A stretch of 64,000 nucleotides of DNA from Vombatus ursinus (lineage: Eukaryota > Chordata > Mammalia > Diprotodontia > Vombatidae): contig NW_020954548.1 in the NCBI RefSeq assembly GCF_900497805.2, positions 8,684,101 to 8,748,100 on the forward strand, read 5' to 3'. This document shows, piece by piece, positions 52,710-62,470 of the stretch. How positions within the stretch are numbered: the stretch's first letter is position 1; every line of letters starts with the position of its first letter. The notes under the pieces are model-generated. The model did no database searches. It was not told where the DNA came from and was given only the letters and a program-made list of their open reading frames with translations. Position numbers and translations under genes: made by a program.

Positions 52710-52935
52710 AAGCTTCCCTCTCTCCCTTCCTCCCTCCTTTCCTTCTTTCTTTCTTCCTTTTTCCTCTCTTCCTCCTTCCCTCTCTCCCTTCCTCCCTTTC
52801 TTCCCTCTTCCTTCCTTCCTTCTTTCCTTCCTTCCTTTCTTCCTTCCTTCCTTCCTTCCTTCCTTCCTTCCTCCCTTCCTTCCTTCCTTCCTTCCTCCCT
52901 TCCTTCCTTCCTTGCTCTCTTTCTTTCTCTCTTTT
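52710..52935 (+). repeat. (TTCC)n pyrimidine tract
   Basis: About 225 bp of almost pure C/T with TTCC as the dominant unit. It produces long but meaningless Ser/Phe/Leu/Pro and Lys/Glu/Arg/Gly frames (52633-53034 plus, 52690-53027 minus). It is able to form triplex DNA. Confidence 0.97.
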
Positions 52936-54230
52936 CTTTCCCAACCTTCCCCCAAACTAGGGCTTGTGCTATTAAAAGAGCTTAGACCTTCCCATTTCCT
53001 TGCTAGGGCTAAAATTAAACTGTCCATTCCTTAGGGCCCCAACATAACATCTGCCAGATGTCTTGGCATATCACATGGGGAGGAGAATTTTCTTCCAGCA
53101 TTATCTGCTCTCCTCACTCATTTCCCCTAATCAATTAATAGCTCACTAACAACAACTGCCTACCTCTCAGTCATCAGCTAGTGTAGGAACTTCATAAAAA
53201 AATTTTTTATGACAAATAAAGTTGAATTGGCTCTTAATTTTATTGGAATTCAGTGATAGGCCCTGAATATGTTCCCTTTTATTCCTGTGATTTTCCTTAG
53301 TTTCCATATCAACCATCCAATTATGTACTCATATCAGATCCTTCACATTCTGAGACCATTATTTATATACCACTACATTTGTGAGCCTAAGATTGTGAAA
53401 TAGCAACTCTGCTTTTCAACCATCAACTTAAAATATTCAATACAGCTTTATAAACTCCCTGTCCCATGACCAATGAACCACAAACTTGATAAAGGCACAT
53501 ACCAAAGAGGAAAGAGAGTGCTGTTACCTAAACCAAGAAAATGAAGAATCAAGGCCAAGGACTAAGACAAGCTAGACTGGCACCTATTAAACACCACAAT
53601 ACAGAAAATATGATCCTCATCCAAGTACCCCTTATGATTCTTTTCTTTCAGACAAACCAACCACAAATACAATAAAGTCCATTAGTATAGCAAGATTTTC
53701 ACTGTTTTTCCGGAAGACTCATTAGCAAAAAAAATATATTGTTTTCTATAGAAGTTATAACTGACATGAAAGGGTAAAAATGAAGAAGACAAAATCTTCA
53801 ACGAATGTGGCCATTGAATTCAATTGACAACGATCCAAACAAACATAAGAACTATCTTGTAAATACGGTTATCCAAGAGAAGTTTGTTCAGTGGACTTGA
53901 ATCTCATGGACTACATACATCTCCAGAATCATCTCTACTAAATGTAAATGTTCCTTAGAAAAAACTTACAGAATGGATTTCATCAATCTGGAATCCAAAA
54001 ACAGAACAGGATCTCTGGCTTGTAGATCAAAGAAGAAAGGAAGTTAGATATGTAATTCCTTGGCTTTCTCACATTACTGCATATACCAACATACATCTTT
54101 GGACTTGCAACTCAAATGTGCATATCTAGAAAAAACTGCCAGACAATGAAGATTAGCACATCATGCCACTCATCCTTTTTGATCAAAGAGGGCAATGGAT
54201 TTGTCTCTTAGGCTACAACATATATACAAA
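52936..54230. other. Unique AT-rich sequence
   Basis: No repeat family, exon or regulatory hallmark is recognised. Confidence 0.35.
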
Positions 54231-54234
54231 TACT

Positions 54235-54375
54235 AACTACCTTTAAAAAGTATACATACACGTATATACACACACACACAAAACCTGGATATATGTGTGT
54301 ATACATACTATACATATATACTTGTACATATATGTATGTGTATGTGTGTACATGTATATATATATATCTATATGT
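54235..54375. repeat. (TATG/CATA)n AT-rich simple repeat
   Basis: Alternating 'atacatacacgtatata', 'tatatgtatgtgtatgtgtg' and 'atatatatatct' words. Confidence 0.88.
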
Positions 54376-54739
54376 ATATTCCTCCCCCCAAAACAAGCCT
54401 TCTAATCTTTACACAGTATCTATAGGACAAACAAGTTGAAAAAATAAAAAAAAAATCAGCCAGTCTTGCTTGTTTAATCTTCATAACACAAACTGGTTTA
54501 ATTTTTTTTAAAATTCCCTCAATGTCCTTTTTCAAGATAAACCTAAAATGAATGCATATTTATACAAATCAGAAACTGACCATATATTAATCTACTTATT
54601 GACTCTTGCCATATTATACCCCTAAGTCTCTCTTTTTTAATGTATTCCATATAAAAATCATATTGAACACTTTAGAGCATCCATAGATATGTTGCCAAAT
54701 CTAGGTATAACTACAGGCCCATTCTACATTATCACTGGA

Positions 54740-55385
54740 ATTGAGCAAACCTGAAAATGAATAATGTTATGACTCAAAGTTATTTTAAGCGCTATAAACA
54801 AGACATACTTTTTAAAGGGGTTGAATAATTTACTTTGTATGTGAATCACAACTGAAAACTTAGAAGTGACCTTTCTAACTATACCCTAGCTGGACTTGAA
54901 TGTACATATATACCCTGCCCACCATTGTTAATCAGTTCCCCAAAAATGCATTGATAAAAGAAATGATGTTGTAAGGAGCCGTTAGTTTCGTAGGAAAAAT
55001 GTTTTAAATGAGAGACAGCCCAAACATCCTTAACACTGGGTTGCGCAACTTTATAGTAGAGTTGGTAACAGTATATTAACACTGTTATTATGAAATGATT
55101 TGGTTGAGACAGCCTTATGTGAAGTATGCCTATATTGACTGTAAACAATTATGAATGAAAGTATTCTTTATTTTATAATAACCATTTCACCCCTAGGAAA
55201 AAATAATCAAGGGCCCAACAATTTGGTTTCAAAACTGTGATTTTCTCACAAGTGAAACTTTTTGCATTTACTGGAGTTTTCCTTGCATATGAATGAAATT
55301 ATTGTCTGACCGAAAGAATCCACTCGAATTTGGGGTCTCAATGCGCTTCATAATACACAACACTGCATAAATCTTTTTTACTATT
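54740..55385. promoter_or_regulatory. Candidate conserved noncoding element
   Basis: About 640 bp free of repeats, AT-rich yet complex, with many developmental factor words: 'aatgaataatgttatgac', 'gttaatcagtt', 'gcattgataaaag', 'tgaaatgatttggtt', 'gtaaacaattatgaatg', 'tttgcatttactgg' and 'ttgcatatgaatga' (octamer-like). No frame exceeds 89 codons. The conserved status is inferred, not tested. Confidence 0.35.
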
Positions 55386-56799
55386 ATTGTTCTGATTCAT
55401 AATGAAGAAAAGCAATTAAAAAAAAAAACCTGGTAGGAGTAACCTATAGTGTCTTCTGAACCACCAATAATACTTAAGACAGCCAACTAACTTCTTTGTA
55501 CCTTTCTATATTTTCCCCTACTTGTAAACAAGTCTTTTCAATTATCCTAATCCAAGTTTTTCTCTTTTTTCCATTGCACAGTTGAGGCTTCCTCACCTAC
55601 CTCCCATACTTCACCTGGAATTTTTTGAAGCTCTCCCCATACTCCAGATGTCTACCTTAGCTCTAGTTGAAAATTATCGTCCTTGATTTCTCCAAATTCC
55701 TGCAGGATTTCATTTTCTGCTTTGGTCAATTACAATTCTCTAATTGCCAGTTTGAATATATGTGTGTGGAGTGGGGGAAAGGAATGTCCCCCTGATAATC
55801 ACTCACTGCCAGCAATGCCTTCTTACAGAAAAGACTGGACTAAATTATTTCAAATTAAAAGGCAAAGACATCTCAATGTAAGTTTTGTCTAAATGACATA
55901 ATATTTAAAAAAAACTTGTTTCTATAGTGACATTGTAAAGGAAACATACTGGTATTTCTAAAGAGTTTCAGTATTTCAATACCCAAAATAAAAGAATAGG
56001 AAAAAAAAAGTGAAACAAAATGATTTAAAGTCTACTACACATATGGAACAACTTGATACAGGAGCCATAGCAGGTCAAGAACCCTATATTAGTAAGCTCT
56101 AGAGTGCCTCTGAGGTCTTGCAGCATTGTTTTGTTGCAGAAATCCAACTGAGAGTGTTTCAATATAATGCATCTCAAAGATAAGAACTACTCTCAAATCT
56201 TAGAAGTCCAAATGACTGGTTTAGAATCACCACCACCTCCACCTCCCTCACATATTGAAGAATAACAGCATCAGGATGGCTTGCAACAGAATGTAAGCCA
56301 CTTAAAAGCTGAGGAGGACTTCCCAGAAAATGTTAAATTCATCCTTTCACTGTCCTGAAAGAGGTCAAAAGCCCTGCAGGAATAATCAAAAGAAAAAAAA
56401 TCCAAAAGTTGTCTTTACAATGTAAACAAAAGATACAAAAACTTGTGAAATGATTTCCTTGAAGGAGGGGAAAAAAAAACAAACCCTGAGAACTTCCTTA
56501 AACCTTCCATTTCTTTGCACAAATGAAGTGATCTTGAAGAGCCACCAAAAGGTTTCACATGGAAAAGGAAGAAATAGTAGGGGGAAAAAAAGAGCCATCA
56601 CAAGCAGAGCTTCAAAATGGAGAACATCCATAATTTTATGAACACTTCTCATCTCAGCTTTGTCTCCTGGAAGCCTGCTCTCCTCCATTTTCTGGTGGAG
56701 CCACAACATGACATGGCTTACCTGACTCAGTTCACAGCTCTCAGCCAAACTAGTCACTTCCTTTTAAAGCATGTAAGCAGCCTCAAGGAACCAAACCAA
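55386..56799. other. Unique sequence, no gene recognised
   Basis: A-rich tracts lie at 55417-55428, 56002-56010 and 56392-56400. A minus-strand 123-codon frame (56386-56757) is rich in Phe/Leu and unconvincing. Composition shifts toward GC near 56600. Confidence 0.35.
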
Positions 56800-56862
56800 A
56801 CCAAAGAGAACACACGCACACTCACACACATCCATACACGCACACATTCATACACACAAACA
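56800..56862 (+). repeat. Imperfect (CA)n repeat
   Basis: 'cacacgcacactcacacaca' type units with point changes. Confidence 0.9.
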
Positions 56863-57286
56863 CAAAAAGCCAGTAGTAGGAGAATGCCCCAACTGGAAGG
56901 TCTTTCCAATCCCAGACATTCGCTAAAATGAAACTTTTTTTTTTTTTTTCTGGAGGGGAGGGATATAAAGGGAACTCTAGCAGGCTCCCTTTCTATAGGT
57001 TAGAAGGTACAATGAGAAGAAAATCAGGGTTACTCCAGGAAACACAAAAGCCTGGAGACTGAATGTGTGGAGAAGCCTGGTGTTTTGGAGTCTGGACTAG
57101 AACCAAAGCAGACAGCTTGCAAATGGAGGACAGAGAGATAAAGAGAAAGCGAGAGGGTGATCCGATGGGGGCTGCTGCTTCTTCCCTGTGTGGCTGGAAG
57201 GAAAGCAGACACTGGGGAACTGAACCAGAAGTAGTGAGGCTTTCTCCCCTTTCTTTCTTTTCTCCCCCCTCCCTTTGAAAGGAGTG

Positions 57287-57338
57287 AAAAAAACAAAACA
57301 AAACAAACAAACAAACAAACAAACAAAAAAAACCAAAA
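57287..57338 (+). repeat. (AAAC)n repeat
   Basis: Tandem AAAC/CAAA units with A-run ends. Confidence 0.93.
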
Positions 57339-57480
57339 CGTGTGTAATGGCTTCTCCTCTCCAGAAACCGCTGTTCTCCAAACAGCCCCTTCTGAAACAC
57401 CAGTCTGGAGGATAGTTCCTCCGCTCCTTTCTCAACCTTCATCTCCCGATCCCCTCTTCTCTCTTCTCTCACCACCTTCT

Positions 57481-57591
57481 CCACCACCACCACCACTATC
57501 ACCACCACCACCACCACCACCACCACCACCACCACCACCACCAACACCACCAACACCACCACCACCACCACCACCAACACCAACACCACCA
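57481..57591 (+). repeat. (CAC)n triplet repeat
   Basis: About 35 CAC triplets with a few AAC changes. It yields poly-Pro, poly-Thr, poly-Gly and poly-Val frames that are not genes. Confidence 0.96.
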
Positions 57592-57800
57592 GAAGCAGCA
57601 GTAGCAGCAACCTTCTCATCCCCAGCGGACACAGCCCGAGCCCCAGATCCCAACTTTGGAGAGGGAGCAAAATACCTGAGAAAGAGGGGGGCATATCCAC
57701 ACACGCTTTGCAAGCAGGGAAGAGGGAGACAGAGTGGGAAAGGAAGGGAGAGACAGAGAAAGAGGTCACCCGATTGCTTAGGTCGTGCCAACACAGAGCT

Positions 57801-57802
<2 letters not shown>

Positions 57803-57850
<48 letters not shown>
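57803..57850 (+). repeat. (CT)n microsatellite
   Basis: 24 uninterrupted CT units. Confidence 0.98.
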
Positions 57851-57851
<1 letters not shown>

Positions 57852-57974
57852 TTTCTCTCCCTGTCTCTGATCCCACTTCCCAAACCCTTAGCATCAATCC
57901 TCATCCTCCAGCTCTACCCTCACTTCTTCATGTTCTCTTCTCTTCTCTTAATATAACTACACAAAATTAATTAA

Positions 57975-58240
57975 CCACCTTCCTCCTTTTCCTCCTACCA
58001 GAAGCAGCAGCAAAAGCAAAAGCAGAACCACCACTACTACCACCTTCTCCTACTCCTCCTCTTCCTCCTCCTCCTTCTCTCCCTCCTCCTCTTCCTCCTC
58101 CCCCTCCTCCTCTTCCTCCTCTTCCTTCTTCTCTTCTTCCTCCTCCTCTTCCTCCTCCCCCTCCTCTTCTCCCTCCTCCTTCTCCTCCTCCTCCTCCTCC
58201 TCTCTCTTGCTTCTTCTCCTCTTCCTCCTCCAGTCCATGC
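57975..58240 (+). repeat. (CCT)n pyrimidine-rich triplet tract
   Basis: About 265 bp of CTT, CCT and CTC triplets. It produces Glu/Arg- and Gly-rich frames on the minus strand. It contributes to the left, pyrimidine half of the strand-asymmetric zone. Confidence 0.95.
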
Positions 58241-58362
58241 AACAGACTTCCTCTCCTCCCATCTAAACAAAACCCTCCTTGGGTGAATGAATGAATTTGC
58301 TTGTCCCTACACACAAATGCTCTCTCTTCCCTCAGTGAATATATACCAATCGGAGATGGGTT

Positions 58363-58383
58363 TTAATTGCAGGAACTTACAGG
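58363..58383. other. Overlapping splice-like signals on both strands
   Basis: Minus strand: 'ACGCTCCTGTAAGTTCCT' contains the strong donor core GTAAGT. Plus strand: 'TTTTAATTGCAGGAAC' has acceptor form. Only one can be real. The minus donor would end a purine-rich first exon coming from about 58750. Neither is proven. Confidence 0.3.
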
Positions 58384-58605
58384 AGCGTCCCGGAGCTGTG
58401 AGCTGCTTCTTCTTCTGGTGCTCTGCTGCCTCCTTCTCCTCTTTCTCTTTCTCCTCTTCCTGCTCTTCTTGTTCTTGTTATTGTTGTGGAAGTTGTTTGT
58501 GAGTCTCATGTGCTTTTGCCAGGTCTCAGCAATGGAGGATCGCCATCTTTCCTGCTTTCCTCTCCTTCGCTGGCTTGCTGCAGCTGCAGATGACCTGAGA
58601 TATCC

Positions 58606-58684
<79 letters not shown>

Positions 58685-58748
58685 CTCTCCCCTCTCCCCT
58701 CTCTCCCTCTCTCTCCCCCCTCTCTCTGCCCCCTCTGTGTCTCTCTCT
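58606..58748 (+). repeat. (CT)n tract, degenerating to CCT/CTC
   Basis: About 42 pure CT units (58606-58690), then CT/CCC mixtures. It faces a GA tract 15 bp further on. Confidence 0.97.
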
Positions 58749-58762
58749 GAATAATGAGCAAC

Positions 58763-58830
58763 CAGAGGGAGAGAGAGAGAAAGCAAGAGAGAGGGAGAGA
58801 GAGAGCAAGAGAGAAAGAGAGAAGGAAGAC
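58763..58830 (+). repeat. (GA)n tract
   Basis: Imperfect GA with AAGC interruptions. It is complementary to the CT tract at 58606-58748 across a short spacer ('gaataatgagcaa'), so the pair forms a large imperfect inverted repeat. Confidence 0.93.
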
Positions 58831-59119
58831 AATCTTCTCCCACCACACAAAATGCAAGAGCACCAGGGGGTGCGCGAAGCCTTTCTAACAACAACAACAA
58901 CGTGGAGGAGGGGAAAAAATGAGGAAAAGGCTGGAAAAGGGAGAAAATATCCAGGAGCCCGGGAGGAGGAGAAGAAGCAACAGAAGATGCTGTTGCTGCT
59001 GCTCCTGCCCGCGTTGCTGCTGCTGCCCCTGCTGAAGAACACGAGAAGGAGGAAAGGTGGTTGCAAAGTTAAAGCTGGGACATTGTCTTTGTCACTCAGA
59101 ACAACACACAGCCAGGCCA

Positions 59120-59320
59120 GGGAGGAGGAGGAGGAGGAGGAGGAGGAGGAGGAGGAGGAGGAGGAGGTAGTGATGGTGGTGGTGGTGGTGGAGGAGGAGG
59201 AGGAGGTGGTGGTGGTGGAGGAGGAGGTGGAGAAGGAGGAGGAGGAAGACAAGGAAGGAAGAGGAGGAGAAGGAGGAAGACAAGGAAGGAAGAGGAGGAG
59301 GAGAAAGGAAAGAGGGGGAA
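59120..59320 (+). repeat. (GAG)n/(GGT)n triplet tract
   Basis: GAG triplets, then GGT, GAG, GGT and GAG/GAA/AAG blocks. It creates poly-Glu/poly-Val (plus) and poly-Ser, poly-Leu and poly-Pro (minus) frames. Confidence 0.96.
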
Positions 59321-59764
59321 TGAGGTGAATAAGAAGCAGAGAGGAAGAGAGGAAGGAAGGAGATCTGAGGAGGTTCCCAAGCCAAGCTGTTACCTCGCCA
59401 GCCCCCGTACAGGGGCACTCGGCAGCCCTTGTTTTCCAGAGGGAGCCCTCACCATGGATCTTGCGTGTTCGATCATAGCTTTCCACCATCAGCCCAAGCC
59501 CAAAGAGCCGATTCCCAGAGGCTGATGTGCCCAAGTGGGTCCCTCAGACACATTCATCTAGAGGCTAATCTTTGCAAGGAACATACATTGAGCTGGAGGT
59601 TGCAAGTATAAAACCAGATCAACCACGTGGTTGTTTTTAATCCCCTTCCAGCTTGTGTTGTAAGTATTTGATGTGAAAAGCTCAAATTGTCCATTACTGG
59701 CACGTATTTTGAAGTCTTCTCCCTGAAATAAAGGCTCATTGTGCATTTTATTTCTCCTTCGATA

Positions 59765-59802
59765 TGGCAAGGAAGTGGGGGGGGGGAGGGCGGGGAGGAG
59801 AA
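59765..59802 (+). repeat. G-run cluster (quadruplex-capable)
   Basis: Runs 'ggggggggag', 'ggcggggagg' on the plus strand. Confidence 0.8.
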
Positions 59803-59929
59803 AGATGATCAATCCGATCTTCAAAACCACTTTTTTTCTCCTCAACTTGTGAAATGTTTTGACAGCAACAACAACAACAAAAAAATCCTACTTAAATAAC
59901 TTTACACCTTCTAACCCCGTGTTGTTTGC

Positions 59930-60520
59930 ACTTTGTGGCTGATCATTTAAAGCCTTCCAAAGTAATAATCAACGCTCATAATGATAAGGTGTCACGGTGT
60001 TGAAGGCGAGACAGCCAAGATGAAGCTTTCATACCCGGAATTTTTATTTAGTGTAATTTTCCCCAAATCGTCCTGAACTACCTCTTTTGCCAAGGTGCTC
60101 CCCCTGCCCCACGATGTCAAGTGGGTTGTCTCTCAGGCTTTAATTTTGGTGTTGAGGGGGGTACAATAGGAAAAAAAATCAATACAACAAGACAGGAGCA
60201 ATTGAAGTTCAAGGACAAGGGCTATATTCTAGTATCATTTCTATTTCTCTGGTCCTCAAGCCTTGCACTCAACATCCTTGGGAGAGCAACAACACACGGG
60301 GTGATGATGCGTGCTGCAAAGACCTTCATTAAAGTTTCTTTTGTCCCCGCCTAAATTTGGGTGCCTTTCTGGATTCCTTCACATGGGCTGCCTTTGGGAG
60401 CGGTGATCAAGTGGAGGAGGCGCACAGACCCACTACTTAAAGCGTGTCAGCAGTTTATTAAAGATGTGGTGATGATTGATTACAAGGTTATCCTCTTTAA
60501 TAGCCCCAATGCAACAGCCA
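59930..60520. promoter_or_regulatory. Candidate conserved promoter-flanking element
   Basis: Complex, repeat-free sequence inside the low-complexity zone. Notable words are 'catttaaagccttccaaag', 'gtaataatcaacgctcataa', 'ttcattaaagtttcttttgt', 'gtttattaaagatgtgg' and 'gatgattgattacaaggtta' (Pbx/Hox-like TGATTGAT). The contrast with the surrounding repeats suggests selection, untested. Confidence 0.35.
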
Positions 60521-60540
60521 GGAAACAAATACCTAAATGA

Positions 60541-60598
60541 AAGGGGGAGGGGAGGGGGAGGGGAGGCAGAGGAGGGCTTGAGGAGGGGGTGGGGGAGA
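60541..60598 (+). repeat. (GGGGAGG)n G-quadruplex-capable tract
   Basis: At least six runs of four or more G separated by single A or short spacers. Confidence 0.9.
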
Positions 60599-60818
60599 CG
60601 CATCGAGATAACAGTGTTTAAGAAACGGATTTTTACACCTAAGTCTCCTAAGGTTTCTCTATCGCTCCTTCTTAGACAATATCTCTCAGCCCCGAGGTAG
60701 GAGCTGGTCCCTGCTCCCAGTCTACATTCCCTTCTCTTCCCCCTTCCACCTCCCATTGAAAAGCAAGTGAACAATTAAGGGAGATGTTATGGATAGATAG
60801 AGATATAACTTCTATGGT

Positions 60819-60882
60819 GAGGGAAGGAGGGGAGGGGGAGGGAAGAGAGAGAGAGAAAGGGGGGGGGAGAGGGAGAGAGAAG
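60819..60882 (+). repeat. (GGGAG)n/GA purine tract
   Basis: 'ggggagggggagggaagaga' then GA units and a G9 run. Second G4-capable tract of the zone. Confidence 0.9.
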
Positions 60883-61002
60883 CAATGAAGGAAACCCTGA
60901 GTATTAGATGTACCACTAATCTTGCAAAGACCTTTCCTTGGATCCCCCTTCAAGGTCCAAGCCTGTGCGCCTAGGGAAGGTCCCTTTGCTCCTCTTCCCT
61001 AC

Positions 61003-61049
61003 CGGCGGGGATGGGGCTGGGGAGGGGGGAGCGAGGTTGGGGCAGGAGG
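61003..61049 (+). repeat. G-run cluster with CpG
   Basis: 'ggcggggatggggctgggga' and 'ggggggagcgaggttggggc' have multiple GGGG runs. Third G4-capable cluster. Confidence 0.85.
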
Positions 61050-61375
61050 GTGTCTGAAATCTGGCAGTGGCTTCTCCTATAAATCACTCTTGGAAGTGAA
61101 AAGGAACTCACAAGGACTCTGACGTCTCTGCAGCACCCTAGCAGATAATTTACCTCTTTGTCTTTAATAAAAAGAAAAAACAAAGCAAAACCCTGACTTT
61201 TTCTGTCAAGCTATGCTCCGGCAAAATAACAATCGTATTTCAGGTTGAAAGCTCCTAATACAGCTGGGTTTCAAGCCCACGATAAAATCTTCATCGACGT
61301 GAAGATACCTTCTCGTTTGGCCCTAGAGTGATGTGGAAGTGTCCCCACACTGAAGCATCCCCATTTGTGTAGGCG

Positions 61376-61412
61376 TGAGTGCGTGTGTGTGCGTGTGTGT
61401 GCGTGTGTAAGT
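61376..61412 (+). repeat. (GT/GCGTGT)n repeat
   Basis: 'gagtgcgtgtgtgtgcgtgt' type alternation. Z-DNA-prone because purine and pyrimidine alternate. Confidence 0.9.
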
Positions 61413-61940
61413 ATATATGTGTGGTGGGGGTTGGGCGGAAGATGAACAAGGAGAAACATCCCAGGATGGATCGGCGAGGTCTGGACACCCTCGGCCAAGC
61501 CCCGAGGAGGAGCTTTTCCAAGGAGGGTGTTCCAATTCCAACACGTTTCACAGCCTCATAAACCCAGCTGGCATCGGTGAGGGGAAACGGCTGCCTAGCT
61601 TCAGATAGCCACCGTCCCTGCAAATTAAACGTGGAGTCGCCAAGTCCCCAAGTTCACCCAGAGCCACAGCTCATGCTTCCAGCGGCAGGAGGGGGTGGAG
61701 AAAGAGAGGAGAAAAAAAGACCGAAAGGGATTGATGGGAGATGAAGGAGGCGGTGGAAGCTTTGTCTGATAGGAGAGACCCTTCCAGTGGACTGTGCCTA
61801 CAGATTAAAATCTTTTAAATTCCAGAGTCTACACCTGGTTGTATGTATGGTAGACAGCATGGTGGGAAGGGAGCAGAGAGATTCGTGAGGAAATATGAGA
61901 TCTGTTCACTTCATCTCTTCGGGGGAGGAGATGGGAGAAG

Positions 61941-61981
61941 TCTTTCTTTTTTCTTTCTTTCTTCTTCTTTTTTTTTTTTTT
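61941..61981 (+). repeat. T-rich pyrimidine tract
   Basis: 'tctttcttttttctttctttcttc' style sequence ending in T15, which separates the promoter-like zone from the AT-rich block on the right. Confidence 0.9.
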
Positions 61982-62470
61982 GCATGATTGGTTTTTATCC
62001 CAAATATCAGCCTTAAAGGGTCATTCAGAAGCATTTTGAGTCTACTTATAATAAGAGCAAACTGCCTTCTCCATGCTGATAGACCAACTTTTTACAAAAA
62101 GCCCACACAGCCCTGCCGTTTGCATCGTGGGAAGCCAACAATTTTAGCTAATGACGCTATAAATATCACTTTTACTCCAACTTTTAAGGACAGTGGCAAG
62201 TACCTCAATTATCCAACTGAAGTAATTGAAAGAATATTCCTCTATTTGAATATTTAAATCTTGCAGCTTTAGTCCTTTAAAACTTGGAGCCTCTGGTTTG
62301 GTTGTTTTTCTTTCCAATGAATAGGACAAAGCTTTGATAAGGCAGCCTGACCAGTGAGGAAACTCCGTGGTTGGATGTTTAGTGAAAACGTTAATAAGGT
62401 TGACACTTAAGTAACCATAATTATGCTTTGCCATTAGCAGCCCATTAAGATGAATAGGGGGAAGTTCACA
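61982..62470. promoter_or_regulatory. Candidate deeply conserved enhancer-like element
   Basis: 490 bp of complex AT-rich, repeat-free sequence with clustered factor words: 'gtttgcatcgtgg' (octamer-like), 'ttagctaatgacgctataaa', 'ccaactgaagtaattgaaag', 'acaaagctttgataaggc' (TCF/LEF core overlapping GATA), 'taagtaaccataattatg' and 'ccattagcagcccattaag'. The 96-codon minus-strand frame through it has no recognisable domain. Interpretation as an enhancer is inference. Confidence 0.4.

Larger units (their letters stand above)
56936..61700. promoter_or_regulatory. GC-richer promoter-like zone, probably divergent
   Basis: This 4.8-kb zone has almost no interspersed repeats but many simple repeats (CAC, CT, CCT, GAG, GGT, G runs). 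That is typical of 5' regions of neural and developmental genes. Pyrimidines dominate the plus strand from 57430 to 58745, then purines from 58755 to 59360 and G runs to 61050. Transcripts leaving the switch point in either direction would therefore be purine-rich, as at R-loop-forming promoters. TATA-like words occur at 56961-56970 and 59607-59613. Splice-like sites lie at 58373-58381. Which gene it serves, and on which strand, I cannot tell. Confidence 0.45.

Noticed and set aside
52633-53034. 133-codon Ser/Phe/Leu/Pro frame and minus-strand Lys/Glu/Arg/Gly frames
   Set aside because: This is a translated (TTCC)n tract.
57340-57870. 176-codon plus-strand frame rich in Pro/Ser, with 120- and 303-codon minus frames over the same area
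   Set aside because: They are translations of CAC, CT and CCT tracts. Frames stay open because the repeats lack stop codons. Nothing outside the repeats looks coding.
58852-59328. 158-codon plus-strand frame containing MLLLLLLPALLLLPLL, resembling a signal peptide
   Set aside because: The Leu run comes from CTG/CTC repeats and is followed by poly-Glu/poly-Val from GAG/GGT triplets. No mature protein follows.
58506-59534. 342-codon minus-strand frame with poly-Ser and poly-Arg/Glu
   Set aside because: It starts at a non-ATG codon, consists mainly of GAG/GGT and CT repeats, and shows no domain.
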